Assembly: GCF_921293095.1 (NCBI RefSeq)
Contig: NC_060249.1
Span: 77,573,907 to 77,637,906 of the forward strand
Length of the DNA: 64,000 nucleotides
Direction: 5' to 3'
Source of the DNA: Ischnura elegans
Lineage: Eukaryota; Arthropoda; Insecta; Odonata; Coenagrionidae
Numbering within the stretch: the first letter of the stretch is position 1; every line of letters begins with the position of its first letter. The translations under genes and the position numbers were made by a program. Below, in pieces: positions 1 to 12,900 of this stretch. The notes below the pieces were generated by a model. The model saw only the letters and a list, made by a program, of their open reading frames with translations. It was not told the DNA's origin and searched no databases.

Positions 1-3000
1 TAAAAGTCACGAAATATTTTATTGTACAACACTCTTTAAAGGCCAGCCTTGAAAAAAAATGTTTGCGCAGGGTGTCAAAATGACACCCTTCGGCATTCTA
101 GTGTTAAATGAGTGGTCGCAATGAGCTGCCCTCCTCCTTTCCTATTTCATAATAGGAAATTCCATGGGAACCAGAGCTCTACTCTAAAAGCAAGTTTCTT
201 TATATATAATCTGCCATCTTTAAGTACCTTAATTTAACACTTCATGTCTGCGAAAGATACATATTTTCATCAGTTCTATATAACCTGATCATGCCTGAAT
301 TCTTCCTCTCTGCTTCTCACAAATGGTAGAATCAAAAAATGACCCCATCCTATACCTGGTCATCATTTGTCTTTATTGGTGCTGGTTTTCCTTGGTGAGG
401 CAGCTCGCAAGCTCAGTGGTAGCACATTCTAATCACAAGTTGTCCAAAGCCTTTAGCAAAAGGGCAAACTCAAAGCCAATGGGAGGGAAAGTTTCTGTTG
501 TTTAAAAATGGTGCTTTTTCAAACTGAACATCATTGGCAATTTTGGTTCCTACAGGCATCAGCTATTCAGGGTTAAATTTTTCTCCACCCTGAATAGATA
601 TGGTGTTTAAAGTAAAGATAGTATAATTGCAATGATATTGAAATAGTATATTATTTAGTGTACTAACACAGTAATAAATCGTAGGTCTTTAATCAGCTTT
701 CATTAATTTCTCTGCTGTGTGTTGCTATCTATGGGTTATGCGCTAAGAATTGGTAGCCTCTAAAAGACTCTCTTGGTTCTCAAAAATCATGTTAAAATGG
801 ATATAAGTGTGCAATCGTTGATGGTATTTGCGCTTGTGCCATCCATTCATAAGGGATTCTAATCATAGCAACACTCCCAAACCTCCTAACACCTTATTAC
901 CACATGATGCGTGGAAAATTAGGTTAAAAGTCATCATTCCCTACTTCTTCATAACTAATGGCATTTTATGTACATATTTTTAGTCTTATAGAATAGCCTT
1001 TAGCTTCGCCACCATTGTTCACCTTGGTTAGAACACCATATATATTCTGCGGGAACGTTTTTATATGTTTTGCACATTGACTGCGGCATTAACCCAAAAT
1101 TTTTATTGCTACCTGGATATTTTGCACTCTGACACTTTCCCTCGTGGTAGGGGGTGTCTCCTGAACAGGAGGCCTTTTATGTACCGGCTGGCAGCCACAA
1201 TCATAAACTCCTGCAGCCTAAGGGTTAAGGCTGTTGTTTTGGGGAGCAGTTCATTACTGTCCGGAGTTGGTTAAACAAGTGGATTCATCTATGAAAGAAA
1301 TGCTGCAGTCGGATGCAACTGCTCACCTCCCGATGTATTTCCTGTAGTGCTTTTCTATTCCCATAAAAGGGATGTATCTCCATTGATCTTGAAAATGTAG
1401 CATAGCAAACCAGATCCACATCAGAGCAATCAAACTTCAATTGGGCAATTAGGAGAGAGAGAAGGTGGTAAGGATTATGTATTGGTTTTTGGGGAATGCC
1501 CCCAATATAATTGGGGGTTGGGCAGTGGGCACCCATGAGATTTATAGCTTTACTTCAGAGGGTCATATGCAATCAAAATGGTTACACACAGGGACGGATT
1601 AAGGTCATTTTTTTGGGAAGGGAAGGGAAGTTCATTACTTCTGTGATGCCTTGGTGATATGCAATACCTCAAAGTGACAATGCATCAGAGTTCTGACATG
1701 CAAAGGGTTTTTTACAGAACTTAAAGGGGGGTACAGATGCCCTCCCGCCTCTCTCTAATTTGTTACTGATCAGAAAAGGAAGGTAATGGTCAAACGTCTA
1801 CAAGAATACTTTCTTTGCAGTTATTACAGAGCCTATTGAAATAAATCCCCCTCAGCTTCATGTTTAGTATAATGAAGAACACAAAAAATTTATTCTCAAT
1901 AGAGAACAATATTCTACTGGAAATGATCGACCAACAATCTAATACCACTATTAATACACAAATTAGATTTAGGGAATGACTCATGTACAGTAATAAATCA
2001 CTTTTTGACCCTGTGGAAAACCTTTGGTGCATTTAACATCAATATCATACAAGGACATGATAGGGCCTCATGTTCCTGAAAGTGACACAATTGATTTATT
2101 AATATTAATCTGCCATAAAATACCCAGCATCATACATCAAAAAACTCATTTCAGATCATTCACTGTTTCATCTTTATGGCAGAGGGTTGTAAAAGACACG
2201 ATACAGTAACAATCACTAGAAATAGAGAACTAAGACATAAATACATTATCTAGTATGGCCAAATTAGAATTAAATTTTGAAATCAATGCTTATAATTAAG
2301 GTTAATATTGAAAATTGAAAACTATTACACCATAAATATATGTGTATCAATATTAACAAAAAAGTAGCATACCAACCGAAATGGTAATAAATGCTAATAA
2401 ACACAACCCTTGGTTCGAGTTAAAAGGAGACTTTTCTTCCATATAATAACCAGCATTCAGAACAAAACAGTCTCATAAATTTTTGATGCAAGACGAAATG
2501 CTTTGACATGGATTACACATTTGTTATGAATGCCGAGAATCTACTTTCAGACATTCTCACACAACCACCAACGCAACCCCAGTAGCTAATATAGATAATT
2601 TGCATGGGCACTTGCTGTTACATCTGACTAGATTGATTTGGCTTGTATAAAAAAGTAGATTAGAATATGAATGCTAAACCACTAGGCAAGCATTGATGCA
2701 CCAGATGTGCATGATCAAAATGGAAGAAATGAGAGAACACATCTAATTGGTACCATATCTGAAAAAATAGTGCATGTGTCTGAGATCCAACGTTCCAACT
2801 CCCTGACATCACCATGATATAATTTAGACATCACCATGACATAATTGTCAACAAAAAACATTTTTTCTAGGGAGACTACAATTGCATTCATTAGATTTAT
2901 ATAGTTAGAATAGCAATTTTTCATGCTTTCAATTAGCTCTATGAAGAAACGGATCCATTTGATTACACTACAATCATAGCAATAGTGATCATAAAAATAT

Positions 3001-3669
3001 TGTAGGATGTATAGATTAAACAACTTCCATTGGTGCATTTCAAATTCAAAACTTTTACAATCAACATATATTCGTATTTGTTACGTTCAAGAGCAGTTCT
3101 CCTTCAGTCATACACACCAACATTCATTACATTATTAAAATAGACATCTTCAATGATAATATTCAATTACCATAGAATAAAACTCCAGACTAGAAACAAA
3201 CAATACAAAAATAAAAATTTGCATAGACTCCTTGGCATTTCAAAAAATAGCTCATTAAACAAACACAGAGCAATACTGGCTTTACATCAGAAGTAAACCA
3301 GTGCACATCTTACAGATGGCACAAATTGGAGTACAAGAAGTGAATTATAAAATATACTCCACGATTTGCTTAAATATTTGGATGGAATAACAATTATAAT
3401 TCACAATCTGATTCGAAAAACTATATATCTTAACATTAAATGAGTATTTGGTTGCTCGTACAGCCTTGATACAAAACCTGACTTTCTTTTTTCCACCCAT
3501 TTTCAACACCTAACCACCACTCATACCTTTGACTTGACCAGATATTTTACAATTCACAAAGCAATATGTACGAAGAATATTTTTGACATGAATGTTCTGA
3601 CATCTAAGGCAACATAGCTTCATACCTTTAGCCAGCATGCCGAGGATAGAATACTGAATTTTACACAAT
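1..3669. other. 3' flank / 3' UTR of the SLC38A11-like gene
   Basis: No coding exon is supported here. The part nearest 3670 should be 3' UTR on the minus strand. The short open frames at 2715-3038, 1285-1536 and 1065-1274 have no recognisable motif. A small perfect hairpin, GGGTGTC/GACACCC, lies at about 70-88. No repeat with clear boundaries was recognised. Confidence 0.4.
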
Positions 3670-3930
3670 TCAATTTACCAATGTATAATTGGAGGTGGTG
3701 TTACTGGCAGAATCTTTGATACAGTAGGGCATGTCAATGCCATGGCTACATTGTGATGCTCTCTCAAAGTCAACAGCAATTGATACAACTCCCAGGATAG
3801 CAACTCCTATACCAAAAACAGCAGTAGCCAGTGCAGGTAGCTTTTGTGAACCCAATAAAGGTCCATCCTCCAACTTGCAATAAGTTAGTGCCGGCAATAT
3901 GTAAGCAAGTGGAACAGCTGCCAGGACACC
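3670..3930 (-). CDS. SLC38A11: SLC38A11-like coding exon 9 (C-terminus)
   Basis: Final coding exon, residues 414-499 plus TGA. It reads GVLAAVPLAYILPALTYCKL, then a hydrophobic segment (FGIGVAILGVVSIAVDF) and a polar tail with CSHGIDMPYC and two glycosylation sequons, ending YTLVN. The GVLxAxPLxxIxPxxCYxKL and CxHGxxMxYC patterns match the SLC38A11 C-terminus. The acceptor is TTTTGCACAG. The nearest AATAAA on this strand is at 2100-2095, which would give a 3' UTR of roughly 1.5 kb; this is an inference. Confidence 0.93.
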   Translation of the reverse strand, partial: GVLAAVPLAYILPALTYCKLEDGPLLGSQKLPALATAVFGIGVAILGVVSIAVDFERASQCSHGIDMPYCIKDSASNTTSNYTLVN

Positions 3931-6900
3931 CTGTGCAAAAATAAATGGCAATTAGCCATAATTACTCTAATAAAATGCATTTTTTTATTAAAAAATAATA
4001 ACACTGCAAATTAACCATTTGGTTACATCATGCAGGTTAGCAAAAACATTATACAATAAGCACACTTCTTCAGTAATATAATATGAGTCATTACCTAAAC
4101 CATAGATTTCTTGAAACAACTTAATAATTCACTGGTGTGTAAGAGAATGAGTTAGTTCAGGGATCTCCAAATAAGGCTTTCATACGGCCAGCGCACTCAT
4201 TTCAAGTAGCGTGCGATTCTCGCTTGTTTAACTCTGTGAGATGCCGCTAGGAGCATTGCAGCACTGTAGTGCATGTTAAAGTTGCCTTCAACTGTTCCTA
4301 AATAAGAAATACACCACCAGGTACTTCAGTAGACGTTGGTATTGAATATTTCAGTCATTGGCAAATTTGCTATCCGGCCCACGGGGCGATTTGGAACTAG
4401 GAATGTGACCCTTGTGGTCTAGTAAATTGGAGACCCCTGAGTTAGTTTATTGAGAATGATGCCACGCTACTGATCTTCAATCACAAGCTTAAATCCTGGA
4501 GTGACCCCAGAGCAACTCCACTAAATTATCCAAATCCAAAAAATGGATCATTTTATATTTTACAACTATTGGAAAATCACTGAAAACTAAAAGAGAGGAA
4601 CTATTTCAACCCTAATCCCTTGCCCTAAATGCATGAGTTTATTGTTCAAATGAATACATATTCCACTTGAAGTCTACATCTGGGTCCTATCCATGGCACT
4701 AAACTTCAGTGGTCCACCTTCCTTTGTGTGCAGTCCACTTGGGACTTTTAAAAAAATCTAGACCTGATATTGGAAGAGATTTTTGTAGAGAAACTTTATC
4801 CTGCAGTGAATAAGTAAATATATGTATCTATAACTTAATATATGTGTTTCATTATAGGCACTGATCATCTCAGGCTGATTTTTTATCGAAAATTAATACT
4901 ATTTTCATAGATTTTGTTCATTAAGTGTTATAAATATATATGTGTATCTTCTCCCTGGTGCATTTCTAATAATGCGTTTATAGGCACCTAATTTTACGAC
5001 AACTCCCACTGAAATACTGTATCAAACTAAGAATAAGCCCAAAATAAAGGCAATTAGCATTTCATGGATCATCGAACAATATTACAAATGTAATGAACAA
5101 CGTCCTTGAATACATACAATTATTCCTTTTGCTTGTGAATACAGAGCATGCTAATTGTGCATTTAATCCAAGTTCTCTATTTCTCATAACTCGCGGAATG
5201 TTCAATAAATGGTATTAACCTCTATTTCTCTTCCAAATTAATGAGGAGCAGATATGTACCTGGATTCAGAAACATACCAATCAAGGGTTCCAAAATTTCA
5301 TTGCACTACGACAACTTCACCCACCCAATTCATCTGTGTGAAAATTTAGAGATCACGAAGAGCTCCAAGCACATGAGACGGAAATTTCAAGCATCATCAA
5401 AATCTTCCAAATCAATTTTAAGCTGAATTCCATTCACTGCCATGAATGCTGCAAAGACGGTACAATGTGGGGAGGGAAAATTATAGTGGACTGATGTTTC
5501 CAATGTGCATCAATCACTCAAATCTACTAGTGAAGGTGTCCTGCCCCTCTCCCCTGAAGTGGGTTCTAAAGTCTCTTAAAACTTGTCCATTACCACAGCA
5601 GTGTTTTAACTGAAAATTGTAAACTGTTGTGAAACCTGTGCTTTATGTTCATTCCAATAAAAACATGCTTTCTTTATGCTGATTCACTCAATCAATCAGT
5701 GATTCTACCCAATTGTTGGTTATGCTAATTATACAATCCAACCTAATACATATTTTAAATGGAATACTGTCTATTCCTCATTGAGAGATTTACAATTTTT
5801 GTTATTACACATTAGGTATCCATATAAAGTGTCACAGGAACTGGCTCAAGTGTAGTGCATTTAATTAATGGGAGGTAGGAAAATTAGAACCTCCACAATC
5901 CCTCCTTGAACCGTTTGTGATTGAAAAAAAGAAGCAATCCCTAGGTCACTCAATTAAATTAGCCTAAGTATGCTACAAGAGTTATCACTAACATATAATG
6001 AATATTCAACTCACATTCAACTCGAGGACTATTCCTAGGCAATCAGTTGTCATGGAGAGGAGGTATGTCAGTAATAATAGGGCCAGAGTAACTGATACAT
6101 GCCAAGCTTGAGAAGCTTCAGCTAAAGGAATTATTCGATGTCCCAGTGTTGACAATGCAGGTAATAGAACAGATGTGATCACGTCCCTGGTGACAAAACA
6201 CTCAATAGGAAAAGTAAGAAGTATTGTGGCACAAAAGAGTACTCGAGCAACATTCATTAAGTCATCATCCCAGCAGTAATTTTCAAGTAGATCACCTGAA
6301 AAATAACAAAAAGAACATTAAGAAAAAAGACAAGAGAGTACCCAAGTAACATTTTTGGTTGGCCCTCTGTTGGCAGATGGTGGGACACTGCGGTTGGCCC
6401 ATGGTATGATTTGGCCACCTCGCCAACCGTATCCCAACCAACGATTCCCCAACGATGGGCCAACAGAGCATTACAGTCGGGCCTTCGTATTCCCAACCCA
6501 AGGCCAACAAATCTCCAACGATACACCGTTGGCCCTTTTAAATTCTGCCATCCGTTTCCCAACAAAAGCTATATTTTACTGGCATTTCTCATTTTTATAG
6601 AATGAGAGTTAAATTAATTTACCTTCTCACTTGATACGATACCGGTAGATAGAATCTTTACCTTTAACTCCCTATAAATGAAAATGAAATTAAATACATA
6701 AACAATCAATGCTATTGGACAAAGTAAGGTTACAGTGGTTAAAAGTGGAAAACAAAAAATCAATATCAGTTCAGAAGGTCCCCAACTTTTATTTTCACAA
6801 ATTAGGACAATTTTTATTAGGACAAAATTAGGAAAATTTCAACAGCACTTTTCCACATTACAATATGGCACACACAAAAACTGTCCATCTTCTTTGTAGG

Positions 6901-9900
6901 GCAACAAAACACACTTAGATAAAATCTGGGTGGACTGCAATTTGCATCCAGGTACTAATTTTTTTCATTAAATATACCAATGGTACCACTTCTAAGAGGT
7001 AATTCAAAGAAATCCTCCTTAATTTCAAACATGTCACACTGCAAGATATACACCCCTGAGTTATTTGATTCAATTGCCTTCACAATTCCTAGTCTCTGGT
7101 CTTCGGTAACAAAATTGTTAAGTTTAGTCCATTTTACTTAATTGGATTAATAAGTGCAAGATTTAGGGATATTAATAGGAATCACAGAAACACTGATTGA
7201 GTATAATAGTTGATGTATTTTCCATAAAATAATAATTGTGCAGTTGTTATTTAGGTTTACTCATACAAATTCAATCTCATTCTCTTCAGAGAGGACTAAA
7301 TCACTCACTTTGTCCATTGAAACACTGTTTTCATTAAAAAAATTCCACTTATACTAGATATGCCACAATCTGAAAAAATATACATATCGATCTATCTAAA
7401 TTAATGATGAAAAGTTTAAAATTCCACGAAACTATCTGTTTAAGGTAACATGATTTTAGGAATGCCAGTTTTGTAAGACTTACCAAATGAGGTCAATGCC
7501 TTATTTTTATTAGAAGCACTCGACTTATTTTATTTAACTGCTATCACAAAGACAAAGCCCTAACAACCAAACAAGTCTTGGTTGTTAGGTTGCTAGGGAA
7601 ACATGTGAACCGTATCCTGCAACGTATGCAATTGAGGTATACATCGTGCTTATTCACGGCCCATATCGAACTTCCATCGGTTAAGTTAGACTCGAAACAG
7701 ACAGATCTTATAAGTCTACAATTTTTCATGTGTCCTCCGGGATATATATACTAACAAGTCGTATTAAAGAAGCCTCCGCTTCTTGGAACCATTTATGTCA
7801 AATACCATGCTGAAAACACCAGAAAATTAGCAGAACATTACTTAAAAAAGAGTTATACATAATTTCCAAAAATTATCTTATAATATATTCTTAAAAAATT
7901 ATCTTAAAATAATTATTCTGCCTGCACATAGTCAGTAGCACTGACTGTCAAAGCAAGCGATTATGCCATCCCTATTTTTTAATGAATAGATGCTACCGAT
8001 CCGATAACCATTTAATACGATAAATCGATTACAATGGAACTTCGCCCATCTCTACGTTGAAGATCTTTTCGGAATTTTGTTTGCAGCTCTCATGGCGGAA
8101 ATTGAGGAAATGGTATGATGTCCCAACGGTGGCCCAATGATAATCCATTTCGTAGGGCCATCGTTGGGGATTTCCGTTGGGCCAACAGCATAAACCGTTT
8201 CGTTGGGCCGACGAACAATATCTGCGTTGGGCCAACAGCGGAATTTGGTAGGCATATATCCACCCACAATGAGCCAACCGTGACTACGGTTCCCCAACCG
8301 AGGCCCAACGGTCAATGTTACTTGGGTAGAAAAATCATCATTTAAGAACATATGAAGACAGTTTCTAAAAATAGTGTGACATCCTACAATGACTTGAGAC
8401 TCAAAAATATCCATAAATGTTCCAATAGAATACTTCTCCATCATCATCCTAGCTAATGAACTATTCCAATAGCTCAGAAGTCAATTGAAACGTCACCAAA
8501 AATTCAGGACTTGACCCCATCAGAAACCTGAGAAAAAAAACCTAACGGGTTGCCTGTACTGATAATATGCTGCCACATCACACTAAAATCCATTTATTTC
8601 ATTGAATGAAATGCAATGTACTAAAAATATACAGTCAAGCACTGACTATCATATTTTGGTTAACCATTCATTGATACATAATTTGTATATCCGTTCCTCA
8701 CCCAGTCTCCCAACCACTTCCCTAGTCTACTTTTTCTAATCTCTCATTCCTCTCTCAAAGCAACCATCATTCCAATGAAATAGGTAGAAAAGATGGAGAG
8801 GAAGCATAAGAAATCTAAGCCTAATCTACAGGAAAAATGATCAAAAATCATTCAGAGGATAATCCGCCTTCTTTTGTTGTACCTATTGGCTTGAACCTTC
8901 ATTAATATGGATGATCAATATTTACGGTAAATCTTTTTAAAAATATATTTGTAGTACCAGAATATGCACAAAATAAATGGCAAACAAATTATTCTTTTTA
9001 GTTTAAAAAATGCCATTAAGGATTTTACATTGCAAAATAACTGGCTCAACATTACTACCCAATAATGAGTTGAAATAGCTGGTGAAATAATTCACTAAAA
9101 GTTTATGACTTTCAACAGGAAATGATGCCACATTTCCTGTACAATAGATGAGGATTAACAAATTCTGAAATACACAATAGCCTATGCAGTGGTAATTTAT
9201 CACAACTCACCTTGTGAAAGCCCTGTGAATGTTGCGTATCCAACTACACCAAATGTTAACGATACAATAAAAGCTGTCGCAACTGAAGCATGAGTCACTT
9301 TGTCCCATCGACTTTGATCGGCACCTTCAATGGACTCATAAAGTAGGAAGGTATTGTGATGACACATGAAAGCTGAAAATAATATCAATAATATATAGAA
9401 ACCACTTACTCATAAGTCATAAGCCATTAACAAGGCCACAAATATAAACCAACTCTACACAGAAAACTTTTTTAATAATAAAAATAATTATCTACAAGGC
9501 AATATAGATAAACCTATATTGCCATTAACCTAATTTGTTATTCCTATAATGTTTTCATGCTGCAGCATAATTCAATCCTATGGTATGCTTTACATCAATT
9601 GTCTAAAATCATTTATTAATACACTCACCAATTAAGAGACCACCCCCTTATAAAACAGGATATTACAGGACTGACTGTAGAGTCCGCAAGGTTCATAGTA
9701 TTTATTACATCTATCCAAAGACAACGCATCAATCATTTTTCATTGGAACCATAGGAGGTCACTTAATACAGGATTCACTGTACATGAATTTTCCATAAAA
9801 AGATCATTTTTTATTAAAATTCCTATTGCCATAGCATGAGGCATAAATGGATTCTTTTCAGGAATGCCTATTAGAATTTTCACATAAATACCAAAACATC

Positions 9901-12900
9901 ATCATGGTTTTGTTGATTAAGCATTATCGTCAAGAGAAAAAGTATGCTTCTAACTCCCTAATTGATATTGTAACCGTCGCCATTTGGCCGGTGACATTAC
10001 GGGTTGAATGAACGCTTTGAGAGAGGGAGAGCCTTACCTCATGGTCAAGCAGCTGAGGTTTATTTTTTTGTGTGTCTGTGTGGATTGTTCCTCTGTGCGA
10101 GCGAACAATGTGAGCATGATTCATTTTTTCCTCTCCCACCTTCAATTTCCAGTTTCCCGAGTCCCAGTGTTGTGAAATGAACTAAGACATTTCCCCCCCC
10201 CTTTTCCCCCACGGTGATGCGGCTCGAGAGAGCATCCGTCTTCGAACCCTCCCACTGCCCCCACCCCAGGTACACCACCCCGACTTTTGGGGATAAAAAC
10301 CCTGCGAGAGTGGCCGCCGAGAGGAGAACGAGTCGGGTCATACGGTCACGCTGGGCGTAAGATTGCCAAGCTAAAGAAAGAAGTCGGCCTGGTTTTGTTG
10401 AAGTGTTGTTGGCAAGTACACATCCGGAGGAGATATATCGAGAAGTGGCGAGGGTGGACGGGCTAAATTGAAGCGCGACAGGAGAAAGGAGACTGACGGT
10501 AATGTTCCATCACCAAAGGAAAGCCGTCCCACACTACCCCATCACGGAGACACGACGGAAGGCAACAGCCCTCACCAGGAGCCGCAAAAAGCAGAAACTC
10601 AGCCTCAGCATTGACGCGACCCGGATCTGATAAGTACTACTGCCCTTGCCCCAAACCACGAACTAAGACATTTCCCCCCCCCCCCCCTCCCCAAGTTAAG
10701 AAGATTCCGCACCAGTGTCCCTGTGACCAGTGTCGTATACGAACCCCAAAACTGAACCCCAAATTGTGCCCCCCCATTCAGTGCAGAAGAGTCCCCCCCC
10801 ACCCCAATCTTTATTGTTCCGAGTCCCCCAATTCCCCCCCTCGGTGTGCGAGTGTGTATGTGTGTATTACCTAGTTTGTAAGGACAGGGTACGTTTTTCT
10901 TTTGATTATATTGCCATTTAACTATGTGATCAGATGGTGCAAGATGAACTGAACTGGCAAGAATAATTTGTTTCACTAGTGTTTGCTCAGTTTTCTTTTG
11001 ATGTTATATTCAGTCGATTCTCGCATATGCCCACAAGGAAGCGGCAATCTGATATATGGTTATGTACTTACGAGTATTTGCTGTTTTCATTAAATTTGTG
11101 TTAAACGAAGGATTTGTAGAAGGCTCTCCTCCTTTCAAGCGCACCGATCACCAAGAGGTCACTCATACGTTCCTTTCCGTTCCTGTGCACCTTTCTCTCC
11201 CGAAAAAAATCCCTTCCCCTTTTCTTGTCCACCCCCAATCCCTCCCACTCTCCCCTTGACCCGTGACGAGAGGATAAAATATACCTATATACCTACCAAT
11301 AGGTCAGGGATGAAAAGGAAATGGAGAGAGAACAGATTTTTTTCAAGTACATGGTTCATTACTACAGGAAAAAATGAGAAAATTAAATTAGCTATCTTAC
11401 CAAATGCCATAATTCCAATGGCAGGAACTATTCCCGTATTTGCAAACTGCCAAGCATCATCAGTAGTAGGTCTGGAATGAATAACAGGGAAAAAATAATT
11501 CCTCAAAGTCAGAAACAAATGAAAAAAAACAGAAAACAAGTATCCTAATTAACCTTATCCTAATACATCCATCTTATATTAGTATCATGATAAATTAAAT
11601 GGAAAGTTATTATATTCAAGTAAACATGCAAAAATAAAGGTAATGTTTCCAAAAAAAATATTTAATAATTTAACTGGCCATGGTTCCAGCAGATTGCAAT
11701 TATCAAGTATTATAGAAAATTGATTGCAATTTTAATTTTGTAATCAATGCCTAGGTATAATGACACAAGGATATGAAACCTTGATCAGTTAACATTATTG
11801 AATATATTGTGTTGAAAAGTTACAAGTGTATCTACTATTTGAAAATGGAGATCACCTCTCTCAAAGATTCAGAGCTGAAATTTCATCAAAACTCAATTGG
11901 CTCAATGAGTATCTTTAATGATCGTAAACAGTGGTGTAAACAGGAATTTTGTTTGCGGCGGGGGAGGCCAGGGTCTGGGGGAAAATTTTTGAAAAACAGG
12001 GTTCTTACAATACAGGGTTTTCGATTTTAACACTATTCACAATCGAAAAAAAAATTCTTTTTTCAAATAGGTAAATCTTTCGTAAATTCATGATTTTTTC
12101 AATATTTTGTTTTCTTTTATGATGAAGCAATGTAATTGTGTTTTTTTACTCCGAGGGGGAAAGGTAGGGCCAGACCCCCCCCCCCTCCCCGTGCTCCTTC
12201 ACCTCACTACGCCACTGATTGCAAGTATCCTAAGAAGTGATCATTTTTAGAAAAATAAAAATCTGATGAAAAATTAATGTGATGCATTAAAATAAATAGA
12301 CTGACTACAATTCTAATTGAGTCAATCTTATAAAATGATGCAGGGTAAAAGTTAACATATAAATTCAGATAAAAATCCATAAATGTTTGGGTCTCACTAT
12401 TTTCGTTGGATCTTCCAACATCTTGTTTAAGTTCCCCGATTAACTTATTAGCGCATCACAACATCACTACTTACTAAAAGTTAGCATGCTTAAGATGATA
12501 TTGCAAGCCATCACTCACACAATGGTATTCATTGTTCCTTCCCGCACAAAAAGGCAAATAAGGATGAAGAGGACACAGCCGAGGGAGAGCAAAGATGCTC
12601 TCGCCAGACGAGCCACATCTCTACATAAGCACAGTGGCCCAGTCACAGTGATGGTTGCGATGGCAACCAAAACTTCACGATGTGCAAAAAATGTCAACGT
12701 GGACTCTTCTTCACCCAGAGCACGAGCCACCACTTTTGTCAGTGTGTCCCCAACAATAATGTTATAGCTAACCATTGCTGAGAGCAAAAGGGAAAATTAA
12801 TTAAAACACATTAATTGTATGGTAACAACTACATTTAAATGTAACTGCAGAAATGAGACCACAAAAAACATCAAATATAGCATAAAAACTTCAAATGAGG

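Larger units (their letters stand above)
6296..9210. other. SLC38A11-like intron 7
   Basis: Apart from the two GTTGGCC repeats, this intron holds a perfect 12-bp inverted repeat, CCTAACAACCAA/TTGGTTGTTAGG, at 7559-7589. The remainder is AT-rich with no recognised gene. Confidence 0.5.

Noticed and set aside
6257-6565. 102-codon minus-strand frame overlapping exon 8
   Set aside because: It reads through the GTTGGCC repeat; the true exon 8 starts at 6295 in another frame.
10611-10874. Proline/cysteine-rich 87-codon frame
   Set aside because: Arises from poly-C runs in the unclassified GC-rich segment.
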